A DNA stretch of 64,000 nucleotides from contig NZ_MBQE01000001.1 of the NCBI RefSeq assembly GCF_001696535.1, forward strand, positions 620,001-684,000. Reading direction: 5' to 3'. Below, in pieces: positions 37,199 to 47,085 of this stretch. A model generated the notes under the pieces. It was not told the origin of the DNA, did no database searches, and saw only the letters and a list, made by a program, of their open reading frames with translations. The stretch is from Stappia indica (GTDB lineage: Bacteria > Pseudomonadota > Alphaproteobacteria > Rhizobiales > Stappiaceae). Numbering within the stretch: position 1 is the first letter of the stretch; every line of letters starts with the position of its first letter. Both the position numbers and the translations under genes were made by a program.

Positions 37199-37421
37199 GA
37201 GCGCCGTCTAGCGGATCAGCCGCGCCGAAGGCGCGCTGCATTCGGCTTTTGACGAAATGGAAAACGCGGGCTGGCGCCCGCGGCTGATGTCTGGATGCCG
37301 GATCGCGCGATGACGCTACCGCGTCCCGCGGTCCGGTATGACGGGAGCGTGCGGGGGCGACGGGTGGGAACAGCAGGTGAGCGGTAAGGCGTTTCCCAAT
37401 ACTCGAAGGGCAGCCTACCCC

Positions 37422-38582
37422 TCACCCCGCCTTTGGCAGCCAGTCGGCGAGCCGTTCGACCGCCTCGGCGATGACCGCGTGATCGCCGGCGAAGGAAAAG
37501 CGCATGTAGGAGCGGCCGTTGACCGGATCGAAGTCCGGGCCGGGCGTCGCCGCGATGCCGGCTTCCTCCAGAAGGCGCGAGGCGAAGGCGAGGCTGTCGT
37601 TGGCGAAGGGACGGATGCCGGCATAGAGATAGAAGGCGCCGTCGACGGGAAGCAGCTCGGTGAAGCCGAGCTGCGGCATGCGCTCCAGCAGCAGCGCGCG
37701 GTTGCGGGCATAGCCGGCCTTCACCGCCTCCAGCTCGTCGCGCGCGCCGAAAGCGGCGGCTGCCGCCCGCTGCGACAGTTCCGGCGGCGAGATGTAGAGG
37801 CTCTGGGCGATGCGCTCGACCGGGCGCACCAGGTCCTCCGGCAGCACCATCCAGCCGATGCGCCAGCCGGTCATGCAGTAGTATTTGGAGAAGCTGTTGA
37901 TGACGATGGCCTTGTCGGTGAAGGAGAGCGCCGTCTCCTGCTCGCCGTCGAAGACGAGGCCGTGATAGATCTCGTCGGAGATGAAGCGGATATCGAGCGC
38001 TTCGCAGGCATCGCTCAAGGCCTTCAGCGCCTGCGGCGTCATCATCGTGCCGGTGGGATTGGCGGGCGAGGCCACCAGCACGCCCTTGAGCGGCGCCTCG
38101 CGGTGTGCGGCCTCGAGCAGCTCCGGCGTCAGGGCCCAGCGGGTGTCGGCGCCGACCTCGATCTCGACCGGGACGAGACCCAGCGCCTTGAGGATATTGC
38201 GATAGGCGGGATAGCCCGGCGCGGTGATCGCCACCCGGTCGCCGACATCGAAGGCGGCAAGAAAGGCGAGGTTGAAGCCCGCCGACGAGCCGGTGGTGGC
38301 GACGATCCGCGACAGCGGCACGTCGAGCCCGTGGGTGTCGCGATAGTAGCCGGCAATCGCCTGGCGCAGGCCGGCGATGCCGCGCGCCTCGGTATAGCCG
38401 ATGCGCCCGCCCTCCAGCGCCGCACGGGCCGCCGCAAGCACGGGCGCGGGCGCCGAGGCGCCGGGCTGGCCGACCTCCATGTGCAGGATGCGCCGCCCCT
38501 CCGCCTCCAGCGTGTTGGCGCGTGAGAGCACGTCCATCGCAAGGAAGGGTTCGACTTCGGACCGGCGGGAGGGATGCGACAT
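37422..38582 (-). CDS. PLP-dependent class I/II aminotransferase
   Basis: Fold-type I aminotransferase; substrate not determined. 386 residues from MSHPSRRSEVEPFLAMDVL. Motifs: TTGSSAGFNLAFLAAF for phosphate binding, ASPANPTGTMM, the aspartate in FISDEIYHGLVFDGE, the PLP lysine in SFSKYYCMTGWRIGW, and the C-terminal arginine region SYMRFSF. Related to AspC/AatA- and PatA-like enzymes. The start at 38582 is preferred; the frame is open to 38654 but those codons are Arg-rich. Confidence 0.85.
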   Translation of the reverse strand: MSHPSRRSEVEPFLAMDVLSRANTLEAEGRRILHMEVGQPGASAPAPVLAAARAALEGGRIGYTEARGIAGLRQAIAGYYRDTHGLDVPLSRIVATTGSSAGFNLAFLAAFDVGDRVAITAPGYPAYRNILKALGLVPVEIEVGADTRWALTPELLEAAHREAPLKGVLVASPANPTGTMMTPQALKALSDACEALDIRFISDEIYHGLVFDGEQETALSFTDKAIVINSFSKYYCMTGWRIGWMVLPEDLVRPVERIAQSLYISPPELSQRAAAAAFGARDELEAVKAGYARNRALLLERMPQLGFTELLPVDGAFYLYAGIRPFANDSLAFASRLLEEAGIAATPGPDFDPVNGRSYMRFSFAGDHAVIAEAVERLADWLPKAG

Positions 38583-38842
38583 GAAAAACGTCCTGTGTTC
38601 GGCCTGGGCGGCAATCTGCGGCACGCGGCGCCGCCTGCCCATCTCGCGCCGCATTTGCCGCGTCTAGACGAAAGGCAGGAGGCTCAGGGGAGCGGTTGAC
38701 CGCCCCTCACGGGCTCCCTACCCTTCGCACGCGCCGCTGTCGAGGCTCGGGATGGACCGCGGTTGCGGATTTTGCCCGTCGGCAGGCGCGGCGCGGCAGG
38801 CGAGATACTGAACAGGCCAGCAGAACAGGCAAGAGGCAGAAG

Positions 38843-40288
38843 ATGGGGTCCTTCCGCTCGACCGACCGCAACCGTCCGGGATCGCCCGCGATGCACGCCA
38901 GCCCGGCGCGCAAGCTGCTGCGCGCGGGCGCGGCGCTGGCCATGGCCGGCGTGCTGGCGCTCACTCCCATGGGCACGGCCGCGCAGGCGCAGGGCGGCAT
39001 CCCGCTGGTGCGCGATGCGGAAGCGGAAGCCTTGATGCGCGACTATGCCGGGCCGATCTTCGACGCGGCCGGCATCGCCCGCCAGCAGGTCGACATCGTG
39101 CTGGTCAACCGCAACGACTTCAACGCCTTCGTCGCCGACGCCCGCCGCATCTTCATCAATATCGGCGTCATCACCGATGCGGAAACGCCCGGCGAGGTGA
39201 TCGGCGTGCTGGCGCACGAGACCGGCCACATCACCGGCAACCACCTGGTGCGGCTGCGCCAGGCGCTGGCCAATGCGCAGATCATCGCCGTGATCGGCGC
39301 GGTGCTGGGCGCCGGCGCCATCGCCGCCGGGTCGAGCTCCGGCTCCAGCGGCATCTCGCAAGGCGGCGCCGGCGCGCTGACCGCAGGTGCGGGCCTTGCC
39401 CAGCGGTCGCTGCTGGCCTACCGGCGCGGCGAGGAATCGATTGCCGACCGCGCCGCCCTCACCTTCCTGCAGAAGACCCGCCAGTCGGCGCGCGGCATGC
39501 TGAAGACCTTCGCGCGCTTCGCCGACCAGACGCTGTTTTCGGCGCAGTACACGGACCCTTACGCGCAGAGCCACCCGATGCCGCGCGAACGGCTGACCCA
39601 GCTGGAGACGGTGGCCCGCCAGAGCCCGTACTGGGACGCGCCGGAAGACCCGCAGCTGCAGGCCCGCCACGACATGGTGCGCGCCAAGCTGATCGCCTTC
39701 ACCGCCCATCCGAACACGGTGGCGCGCGACTACCCGCGCTCCGACAGCTCGCTGCCGGCCGAATATGCGCGCGCGGTGGTGACCATGCGCACCCGCAGCC
39801 GCAGGGAAGCGGTCGAGGCCATCGACAAGCTGATCCGCCGGCAGCCGGACAATCCGTATTTCCATGAGCTGAAGGGCCAGGCGCTGCTGGAATCGGGCAA
39901 TCCGAAAGCGGCCATCGCGCCGTTCCGCCAGGCCCTGAGCCTGCGCCCGCGCGAGGCGCAGTTCCAGATCTGGCTGGGCTTCGCGCTGGTGGCGGCGAAC
40001 GACAACGCGCTGCTGCCGGAGGCGGAGAGGATCCTCAAGGCCGGGCTGCAGGTGGACGAGAATTCGCCCATCGGCCATTCGCAGCTGGCCATCGCGCTCG
40101 GGCGCCAGGGCAAGACGGCGGAGGCGGACGTGGCGACCGCGCGCGGGCTGATGGCGCGCGGGGATTTCGAGGCCGCCAAGCGCTATGCCGCCCGCGCACA
40201 AAAAAATTTGAAGCGGGGCACGCCCGCATGGCTGCAAGCCGATGATATCGTGTCCTATAAACCCCCGAAGCTCCCCGGACGGTCGTGA
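38843..40288 (+). CDS. M48 metalloprotease with TPR region (BepA-like)
   Basis: Periplasmic zinc protease resembling BepA/YfgC, which helps assemble or degrade LptD and other outer-membrane proteins. 481 residues from ATG 38843, which has AAGAGG upstream. A signal peptide ends near AAQAQGG. The active site is LAHETGHITGNH (HExxH), with the third ligand in EESIADRAAL. The C-terminal ~150 residues form TPR-like helices (AIDKLIRRQPDNPYFHELKG). An internal ATG at 38891 is an alternative start just before the signal sequence. Placed a short distance before a DsbA-like gene. Confidence 0.88.
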   Translation: MGSFRSTDRNRPGSPAMHASPARKLLRAGAALAMAGVLALTPMGTAAQAQGGIPLVRDAEAEALMRDYAGPIFDAAGIARQQVDIVLVNRNDFNAFVADARRIFINIGVITDAETPGEVIGVLAHETGHITGNHLVRLRQALANAQIIAVIGAVLGAGAIAAGSSSGSSGISQGGAGALTAGAGLAQRSLLAYRRGEESIADRAALTFLQKTRQSARGMLKTFARFADQTLFSAQYTDPYAQSHPMPRERLTQLETVARQSPYWDAPEDPQLQARHDMVRAKLIAFTAHPNTVARDYPRSDSSLPAEYARAVVTMRTRSRREAVEAIDKLIRRQPDNPYFHELKGQALLESGNPKAAIAPFRQALSLRPREAQFQIWLGFALVAANDNALLPEAERILKAGLQVDENSPIGHSQLAIALGRQGKTAEADVATARGLMARGDFEAAKRYAARAQKNLKRGTPAWLQADDIVSYKPPKLPGRS

Positions 40289-40346
40289 CCGCGCCGCAAG
40301 GATGCAAGGCACCGATGCCGGCAGGGTCCGGCCGCTGGAGATCCGA

Positions 40347-41099
40347 ATGAAGAAACTCGTACTGGCCGCCGCCGCGACGCTGGCGCTCCTCCTGTCGCCG
40401 ATGGCGCTCGCCCAGGACGCGCCGCTGAAGCGCGGCGACGTCGAGACCATCGTGCGCGACTACCTGATCCAGAACCCGGAAGTGATCCGCGAGGCGCTGG
40501 AAGAGCTGGAGCGCCGCGAAGTCGCCGCCGCCAGCAAGGCCCGCACCGACGCGCTGTCGAGCGTTGCCGACATCCTGTTCGATTCCACCCGCCAGGTGGA
40601 GCTGGGCAACCGTGAGGGCGACGTCACGCTGGTCGAGTTCTTCGACTACAATTGCGGCTACTGCAAGCGGGCCATGGCCGACATGGAGCGCCTGCTGGAG
40701 GAAGACGACAAGCTGCGCGTCGTCCTGAAGGAATTCCCGGTGCTGGGCCAGGGCTCGGTCGAGGCGGCGCAGGTCGCCGTCGCGGTCAACATGGTGGCGC
40801 CGGAGAAGTATCACGACTTCCACCGCGAGCTGATGGGCCTGCGCGGCCAGGCCAACAAGGCGGCGGCGCTGGCCGCGGCCAAGAGCGCCGGCATCGACAC
40901 GGCCAAGGTCGAGGAGACGCTGGGCAAGAGCGAGGTGAACACCACCATCGAGGAGGTCTACATGCTCGCCAACCGGCTCGGCCTCAACGGCACGCCGACC
41001 TATGTGATCGGCGACGAGGTGCTGATGGGCGCGGTCGGCTACGACCAGCTCAAGGGCAAGATCTCGGCCATGCGCAATTGCGGCCAGGCGAGCTGCTGA
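40347..41099 (+). CDS. DsbA-family thiol oxidoreductase
   Basis: Periplasmic thioredoxin-fold protein, probable disulfide oxidase or isomerase. 250 residues with a signal peptide (KKLVLAAAATLALLL, cleavage near ALAQD). An N-terminal helical segment (DYLIQNPEVIREALEELE, typical of the Com1/BdbD-like group) precedes the thioredoxin domain; the active site is DYNCGYCKRAM (CGYC), and the cis-proline is in GTPTYVIGDE. The C-terminus has a second cysteine pair, NCGQASC. The start at 40347 begins with the signal peptide. Confidence 0.9.
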   Translation: MKKLVLAAAATLALLLSPMALAQDAPLKRGDVETIVRDYLIQNPEVIREALEELERREVAAASKARTDALSSVADILFDSTRQVELGNREGDVTLVEFFDYNCGYCKRAMADMERLLEEDDKLRVVLKEFPVLGQGSVEAAQVAVAVNMVAPEKYHDFHRELMGLRGQANKAAALAAAKSAGIDTAKVEETLGKSEVNTTIEEVYMLANRLGLNGTPTYVIGDEVLMGAVGYDQLKGKISAMRNCGQASC

Positions 41100-41289
41100 C
41101 CTGGCGGGGTGAAGGCGCGCGGGTTGAGGAAGCCGGCAAGATCAGGTCTTTTCCTCATCCGCGCGAGTGCCTATAAGAGGCGGGATGTCGTGACGCGGCG
41201 CCAGGGTGCGGCGCGTCGCCCCTTGTCGGGCTTGCGGCCCGGACTGTCGACAGCGACAGGTTCGCCGCGGGACCCTTGAAGAGGATTGC

Positions 41290-41730
41290 ATGTCCGCCTC
41301 GATCTACGTCCTCAACGGACCGAACCTGAACCGGCTCGGAACCCGGGAGCCTTCCACCTACGGAACGGCGACGCTGGCCGATATCGAGCGGCTGTGCCGC
41401 GATGTCGGCGAAGACCTCGATCTCGACATCGAGTTCCGCCAGTCCAACCACGAGGGCGTGCTGGTCGACTGGATCCAGGAGGCGGGCGACGTCGCCCAGG
41501 GCCTGGTGATCAACCCGGCGGCCTACACCCACACCTCGGTGGCGCTTCACGACGCGATCCGGGCGGCACAGATCCCGACCGTCGAGGTCCATCTGTCGAA
41601 CGTCCATGCCCGCGAGGCGTTCCGCCACCGCTCATACGTTTCGCCGGTCGCGCTCGGCGTGATCTGCGGTTTCGGCCCGACGGGCTACCGGCTGGCGCTG
41701 GAAGCGCTGTCGACCGTCATCAGGCCATGA
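41290..41730 (+). CDS. aroQ: Type II 3-dehydroquinate dehydratase
   Basis: Third step of the shikimate pathway, trans-dehydration of 3-dehydroquinate. 146 residues from [17 protein letters not shown]. Catalytic tyrosine and arginine are in [14 protein letters not shown], the histidine and asparagine in [10 protein letters not shown], and [15 protein letters not shown] binds substrate. SD GAAGAGG lies about 11 bases upstream. Followed 50 bases later by accB; aroQ-accB-accC is a frequent order. Confidence 0.95.
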   Translation: MSASIYVLNGPNLNRLGTREPSTYGTATLADIERLCRDVGEDLDLDIEFRQSNHEGVLVDWIQEAGDVAQGLVINPAAYTHTSVALHDAIRAAQIPTVEVHLSNVHAREAFRHRSYVSPVALGVICGFGPTGYRLALEALSTVIRP

Positions 41731-41780
41731 CCTGCGGGCGCATGACGCCCTGACAACCACGAAAAGATCAAGACAAGCCC

Positions 41781-42236
41781 ATGTCGGAAAAGAAAAACCA
41801 GCTCGACCAGGACCTGATTCGCCAGCTCGCCGCCCTGCTCGACGAGACCAACCTGACCGAGATCGAGCTCGAGCGTGACGACTTCCGCGTCCGCGTCGCC
41901 CGCCAGGTCACCGTCGAGGCCCCGGTCTCCATCGGCCGCGCCGCAGCCCCGATGGCCGCCGCCGCGCCCGCGCCGGCCGCTCCCGCCGAGGCTGCGAACC
42001 ATCCGGGCGCTGTGACCTCGCCGATGGTCGGCACCGCCTACCGCTCGCCGGAGCCGGGCGCACGCACCTTCGTCGAGATCGGCGACACGGTCGCTGCCGG
42101 CGACACGCTGCTCATCGTCGAGGCGATGAAGACCATGAACCAGATCCCGGCGCCGCGCGCCGGACGGGTGACGGCGATCTTCGTCGAAGACGGCCAGCCC
42201 GTGGAGTACGGCGAGCCCCTCGTCGTCATCGAGTGA
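41781..42236 (+). CDS. accB: Biotin carboxyl carrier protein of acetyl-CoA carboxylase
   Basis: Carries biotin between carboxylase and transferase for malonyl-CoA formation. 151 residues: N-terminal part (about 1-55) with [13 protein letters not shown], an Ala/Pro linker, and the biotinyl domain (about 75-151) with [12 protein letters not shown] (biotinylated lysine). accC begins 14 bases after the stop. Confidence 0.96.
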   Translation: MSEKKNQLDQDLIRQLAALLDETNLTEIELERDDFRVRVARQVTVEAPVSIGRAAAPMAAAAPAPAAPAEAANHPGAVTSPMVGTAYRSPEPGARTFVEIGDTVAAGDTLLIVEAMKTMNQIPAPRAGRVTAIFVEDGQPVEYGEPLVVIE

Positions 42237-42250
42237 CGGGGACCGAGCCC

Positions 42251-43600
42251 ATGTTCTCCAAGATCCTGATCGCCAATCGCGGCGAGATCGCGCTGCGGGT
42301 GCTGCGCGCGTGCAAGGAGCTTGGCATCCAGACGGTGGCCGTGCACTCGACCGCCGATGCCGATGCCATGCATGTGCGCCTTGCCGACGAGAGCGTCTGC
42401 ATCGGCCCGCCTGCCGCGCGCGACAGCTACCTCAACATTCCGCAGCTGCTGGCCGCATGCGAGATCACCGGCGCCGATGCGGTGCATCCGGGCTACGGCT
42501 TCCTGTCGGAAAACTCCCGCTTCGCCGAGATTCTCGAGGCGCACGACATCGCCTTCATCGGCCCGACGGCCGAGCACATCCGCATCATGGGCGACAAGAT
42601 CGCCGCCAAGCAGACGGCGATGGAGCTGGGCATCCCGGTGGTGCCGGGCTCCGACGGCGCGGTGAAGCCGACGGACGACGCCCACGCGATCGCCCGCGAG
42701 ATCGGCTACCCGGTGCTGGTCAAGGCCGCTGCCGGCGGCGGCGGACGCGGCATGAAGGTGGCGCTGACCGAAAAGGACCTCGACACCGCGCTGTCGACGG
42801 CCCGCTCGGAAGCCAAGGCCGCCTTCGGCGACGATGCGCTCTACATGGAGAAGTATCTCGGCAAGCCGCGCCACATCGAGATCCAGGTGCTGGGCGACGG
42901 CCGGGGCAACGCGATCCATCTGGGCGAACGCGACTGCTCGCTGCAGCGCCGCCACCAGAAAGTCCTGGAGGAGGCTCCCTCCCCCGCGCTCAACGCGGCG
43001 CAGCGCAAGGAGATCGGCGAGATCGTCGCCAATGCCATGCGCAAGCTGAAGTACCGCGGCGTCGGCACGATCGAGTTCCTCTACGAGGACGGCAAGTTCT
43101 ACTTCATCGAGATGAACACCCGCCTGCAGGTGGAGCATCCGGTGACGGAGATGATCACCGGCATCGACCTGGTCAACGAGCAGATCCGCATCGCCTCGGG
43201 CGCCGAGCTGACGCTCCGCCAGGAGGACGTGCTGTTCGAGGGCCATGCCATCGAATGCCGCATCAACGCCGAGAACCCGCGCACCTTCGCGCCCTCTCCC
43301 GGCCAGATCACCTACTACCACCCGCCCGGGGGCCTGGGCGTGCGCGTCGATTCCGGCGTCTATCAGGGCTACCGGATCCCGCCGCACTACGACAGCCTGA
43401 TCGGCAAGCTGATCGTGCACGGCCGCAACCGGGTGGAGTGCATGATGCGGCTGCGGCGCTGCCTCGACGAGTTCGTCGTCGACGGCATCGAGTCGACCAT
43501 CCCGCTGTTCCGCGACCTGGTGGACAACCAGGACATCGCCAACGGCATGTACGACATCCACTGGCTCGAGAAGTATCTCGCCGCCAAGTCGGGCGACTGA
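42251..43600 (+). CDS. accC: Biotin carboxylase AccC
   Basis: ATP-dependent carboxylation of BCCP biotin. 449 residues from [20 protein letters not shown]-grasp features: [15 protein letters not shown] (glycine loop), [24 protein letters not shown], and the catalytic [14 protein letters not shown]. Complete with C-terminal domain. A GTG- or ATG-like start 18 bases upstream would overlap accB; I take 42251. Confidence 0.96.
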   Translation: MFSKILIANRGEIALRVLRACKELGIQTVAVHSTADADAMHVRLADESVCIGPPAARDSYLNIPQLLAACEITGADAVHPGYGFLSENSRFAEILEAHDIAFIGPTAEHIRIMGDKIAAKQTAMELGIPVVPGSDGAVKPTDDAHAIAREIGYPVLVKAAAGGGGRGMKVALTEKDLDTALSTARSEAKAAFGDDALYMEKYLGKPRHIEIQVLGDGRGNAIHLGERDCSLQRRHQKVLEEAPSPALNAAQRKEIGEIVANAMRKLKYRGVGTIEFLYEDGKFYFIEMNTRLQVEHPVTEMITGIDLVNEQIRIASGAELTLRQEDVLFEGHAIECRINAENPRTFAPSPGQITYYHPPGGLGVRVDSGVYQGYRIPPHYDSLIGKLIVHGRNRVECMMRLRRCLDEFVVDGIESTIPLFRDLVDNQDIANGMYDIHWLEKYLAAKSGD

Positions 43601-43606
43601 CGGGAC

Positions 43607-43633
43607 GGACGGCGCCGCCAGCCGGCGCCGTCC
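43607..43633. other. Strong hairpin between accC and aat
   Basis: GGACGGCGCCG and CGGCGCCGTCC form a perfect 11-bp stem with loop CCAGC. No T-run follows, so it is not a standard intrinsic terminator; it may limit read-through from accC into aat or protect the accBC mRNA end. Confidence 0.6.
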
Positions 43634-43682
43634 CCCAACGTTTGCCGGCACCCGAACGGGGCAACCGGCAGGAAAGGCAGCC

Positions 43683-44372
<690 letters not shown>

Positions 44373-44375
44373 ATC

Positions 44376-44690
44376 TTGGTGAGCTTCAGCAGGCTGATCT
44401 GGAGTCTTTCCCTGATCTCGACCCTTGTCATCCTCGCCGTTTTCCTGAAGGTCACCGCGGATCTCGCCTTCTCCCCGGACGGAGACTTCGCGGCCTTCAG
44501 CGGCACCTTGAAAGCAATGATCGTCCTGCTGACGACAGCTTTCTGTCCCGGCTTTCTGGTGACAATGGCATATCTGCCCTATGCCTATGGCAGATTTCAT
44601 GGCCGCGCGCAGTCTTACGCATTGGAAATGCTGGCCATCGCCGCCGCAGCCCTGACCGTCTTCACCTATCATGTGCTTCAGAAGAGCTGA
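44376..44690 (+). CDS. Small three-TM membrane protein of unknown function
   Basis: 104 residues or 103, starting at TTG 44376 or GTG 44379 three bases later; both sit close behind aat. Three hydrophobic segments: about 8-30, 44-66 and 84-101. I recognise no family. Follows aat with a 3-base gap, so probably co-transcribed; no function can be proposed. Confidence 0.6.
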   Translation: MVSFSRLIWSLSLISTLVILAVFLKVTADLAFSPDGDFAAFSGTLKAMIVLLTTAFCPGFLVTMAYLPYAYGRFHGRAQSYALEMLAIAAAALTVFTYHVLQKS

Positions 44691-44735
44691 ATGACGGCGT
44701 GCAGATCGCTTCGTTCGAGAGCAGACTGACGCCGC

Positions 44736-45386
44736 TCAGGCCTCGAGGCCGAGCAGACGCGCGACCTCTTCGGCAAGCAGGCGCGTCTCGTCCGCGCCCT
44801 TGCCGCGCGCATCCGTCTCCAGGATCGTCAGCCCCTCGCCCATCGAGGCGGCGAAGGCCGTGCGGTTGCCGAGCCGGGCATCAGCGACGTTGAAGCCATT
44901 CTCGCCGATCAGGCCCATCACCTCGGAGGTCAGCGCGGCGCGCGGCGGCACGCGGTTCAGAACCACCAGCGTGTCCGTGCCCTCGCGCCGGGCGATGTCG
45001 ACCGTCTGGCCGGTGGCCCACAGGTCGACCGGCGTCGGCTGCACCGGAATGATCACGAGATCGGCGGCCTCGATGGCCGGGCGCACGTCGGAATCGGTCT
45101 TCGGCGGCGTGTCGAGGATGACGAGGCCATGGTCGCGGGCGAGCGAGCGGGCCTCGCGGCGGGCGCCCCAGCCGCTGGAGGTGCGGAAGCTGAGGCCGGT
45201 CGCCCCGTCGCCGAGCGCCTCCTCGCGGGCCTCGTACCAGGTGCCGAGCGAGCCTTGCGGGTCGATGTCGACCACGGCGACCGGAAAGGCGCCGCGCGCG
45301 GCCAGCGCCACCGCCAGATGCGCCGCCAGCGTCGTCTTGCCCGAGCCGCCCTTTTGCTGCGCGACCGAAATGATACGCCCCGTCAT
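44736..45386 (-). CDS. Orphan ParA-like ATPase
   Basis: 216-residue MinD/ParA-superfamily ATPase from MTGRIISVAQQKGGSGKTT. The deviant Walker A is KGGSGKTT, the switch region DIDPQGSLGTW and Walker B VILDTPPKTDSD. No parB partner or parS-like repeats are adjacent, so this is not a chromosome or plasmid partition locus in the usual form. Such orphan ParA proteins in alphaproteobacteria can position chemoreceptor clusters or other protein complexes. The start at 45386 is preferred over an upstream one at 45443. It is convergent with the small TM gene and divergent from the FAH gene. Confidence 0.85.
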   Translation of the reverse strand: MTGRIISVAQQKGGSGKTTLAAHLAVALAARGAFPVAVVDIDPQGSLGTWYEAREEALGDGATGLSFRTSSGWGARREARSLARDHGLVILDTPPKTDSDVRPAIEAADLVIIPVQPTPVDLWATGQTVDIARREGTDTLVVLNRVPPRAALTSEVMGLIGENGFNVADARLGNRTAFAASMGEGLTILETDARGKGADETRLLAEEVARLLGLEA

Positions 45387-45578
45387 AGACTGCTCCCGCA
45401 GGTTCCGTTTCGCCATTGTTGCATTGCAAAAAATCAAAGACAATCGCCATCATCGTGGCCGCCGGACGAGGCATGCGCAAGCGCTTCGGCCGCCTCGGCA
45501 GGCTCTGGACCGCCCGGAAACAAGGGCGTAAACAATGGCCCCCGGCTTTCCCGAGACATCCACCAGGGAGACTTCCCC

Positions 45579-46286
45579 GTGACCGACTACGTGATTGCGC
45601 CGCCTGCCGCCGCCGATATCGCCGTGGCGGGAACCGAGGCGCGCTTCCCCATCCGGCGCGTGTTCTGCGTCGGGCGCAACTACGCCGCCCACGCCCGCGA
45701 GATGGGCAAGGATCCCGACCGGGAGCCGCCGTTCTTCTTCACCAAGCCAGCGGATGCGGTGTGCGATGCGGGCGGCACCATCCCCTATCCGCCGCTGACG
45801 CAGGACCTGCATCACGAGGTGGAGCTGGTCGTCGCCATCGGCCGCGGCGGACGCGACATCGCGCCGGAAGACGCGCAGATGCACATCTGGGGCTACGGCA
45901 TCGGCATCGACCTGACCCGCCGCGACCTGCAGCAGCAGGCCAAGGACCTCGGCCGGCCCTGGGACTGGGGCAAGGCCTTCGACCGCTCCGCCCCCTGCTC
46001 GCCGCTGGTGCCGGCCAGCCGCATCGGCCACCCGACCAGGGGGCGCATCTCGCTGTCGGTGAACGGCGAGCTGCGCCAGCAGGGCGACCTTGCCGACCAG
46101 ATCTGGCCGGTCGACGACATCGTCGCGATCTGCAGCGCCTCGGTGGAGCTGATGCCGGGCGACCTGATCTTCACCGGAACGCCGGCCGGCGTCGCCGCGC
46201 TGAAGCCGGGCGACCGGCTGGAGGGCGAGATCGAGGGCGTGGCGCAGCTTCGCCTGACCATCGGCGCGCCGCTGGACCGGAGCTGA
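45579..46286 (+). CDS. Fumarylacetoacetate hydrolase family protein
   Basis: Metal-dependent C-C hydrolase, closest in pattern to fumarylpyruvate/acylpyruvate hydrolases. 235 residues from GTG 45579, preceded by GGGAG about 9 bases upstream. FCVGRNYAAHAREMG is the typical opening; the metal-binding acidic residues are in LHHEVELVVAIG and in GIGIDLTRRDLQ; GDLIFTGTPAGVAAL is near the end. Metabolic context is lacking, so the substrate is open. plsC-like gene follows 4 bases after the stop. Confidence 0.88.
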   Translation: MTDYVIAPPAAADIAVAGTEARFPIRRVFCVGRNYAAHAREMGKDPDREPPFFFTKPADAVCDAGGTIPYPPLTQDLHHEVELVVAIGRGGRDIAPEDAQMHIWGYGIGIDLTRRDLQQQAKDLGRPWDWGKAFDRSAPCSPLVPASRIGHPTRGRISLSVNGELRQQGDLADQIWPVDDIVAICSASVELMPGDLIFTGTPAGVAALKPGDRLEGEIEGVAQLRLTIGAPLDRS

Positions 46287-46290
46287 TCCC

Positions 46291-47076
46291 ATGGCCGCAA
46301 GCGGGGAGCCGATGCCGACTGCAAGCGCCTGGACGCCGCCGCGCGCGGGCGCGCTCGTGGTGCTGCGCTCGCTCGTGTTCCAGGGGTTGGTGATCGCCAG
46401 CCTGGTGCTGCTGCTGCCTGTCTGCCTCTTCATGGTGCTGCCGCGCGCGGTGACGCGGATGGCCGCGCGCATCGTGGTGCATGGCTGGCTGGGCCTGCTG
46501 CGGCTGACCGTGGGCCTTGCCTACGAGGTGCGCGGGCGCGAGAACCTGCCGGACGGGCCGTGCCTGATCGCCGCAAAGCACCAGTCGGCCTTCGAGACGC
46601 TGGCGCTGCAGGTGATCCTGAAGGACCCGGCCTTCGTGATGAAGCGGGAGCTGAAGCTGATTCCGGTCGCCGGCTGGGGCATGGCCCGGCTCGGCCACAT
46701 CGCCATCGACCGCTCCGCCGGCGCCAGCGCGCTGATGAACCTGATCCGCCAGGCGAAGCAGCGGATCGCCGAAGGCCGGCAGGTGGTGATCTTTCCCGAA
46801 GGCACGCGCAGCGCGCCGCTGTCGGCCCCGACCTATCGCCCGGGCGTCGCCGCGCTCTACCGGGCGCTGCAGGTGCCCTGCGTGCCGGCGGCGCTGAATT
46901 CCGGCGTGTTCTGGCCGCGCAACAGCGCGTGGAAATTTCCCGGCCGCATCACCATCGAGTTCCTGCCGGCGATCCCGCCGGGGCTCGCCTCCGGTCCGTT
47001 CATGGAACGGCTGGAACAGCAGGTGGAAGAGCGCACCAGGGCGCTGGTCGTGGAGGCCGAGCGGACGGCCGGCTGA
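46291..47076 (+). CDS. PlsC-family lysophospholipid acyltransferase
   Basis: Probable 1-acyl-glycerol-3-phosphate acyltransferase in the inner membrane. 261 residues: one or two N-terminal membrane segments (about 22-50), then motif I as AAKHQSAFETLAL (HxxxxE rather than the usual HxxxxD), motif II RLGHIAIDRSAGA, motif III FPEGTRSAP and the proline motif VPCVPAALNSG. The E-for-D change is common in alphaproteobacterial members. Four bases after the FAH gene, so co-transcribed, though no metabolic link is evident. Confidence 0.85.
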   Translation: MAASGEPMPTASAWTPPRAGALVVLRSLVFQGLVIASLVLLLPVCLFMVLPRAVTRMAARIVVHGWLGLLRLTVGLAYEVRGRENLPDGPCLIAAKHQSAFETLALQVILKDPAFVMKRELKLIPVAGWGMARLGHIAIDRSAGASALMNLIRQAKQRIAEGRQVVIFPEGTRSAPLSAPTYRPGVAALYRALQVPCVPAALNSGVFWPRNSAWKFPGRITIEFLPAIPPGLASGPFMERLEQQVEERTRALVVEAERTAG

Positions 47077-47085
47077 GGCAGGACC

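Larger units (their letters stand above)
36409..37421. repeat. Repeat-rich intergenic kilobase (REP/RPE-like palindromes)
   Basis: About 1 kb with no credible gene. It contains a 59-bp direct repeat (36573-36631 and 36660-36718, one mismatch seen), a second ~49-bp repeat pair (36780-36828 and 37150-37198), and short palindromes such as CGCCTGCGCAGGCAGGCG at 36931-36948. The repeats are GC-rich with internal symmetry (for example CCCGGACG / GATCCGGG around GAGGCCGAAGGCCGAA), as in extragenic palindromic elements. It lies between the aminotransferase stop and the DUF4405 start, both minus strand. Confidence 0.7.
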
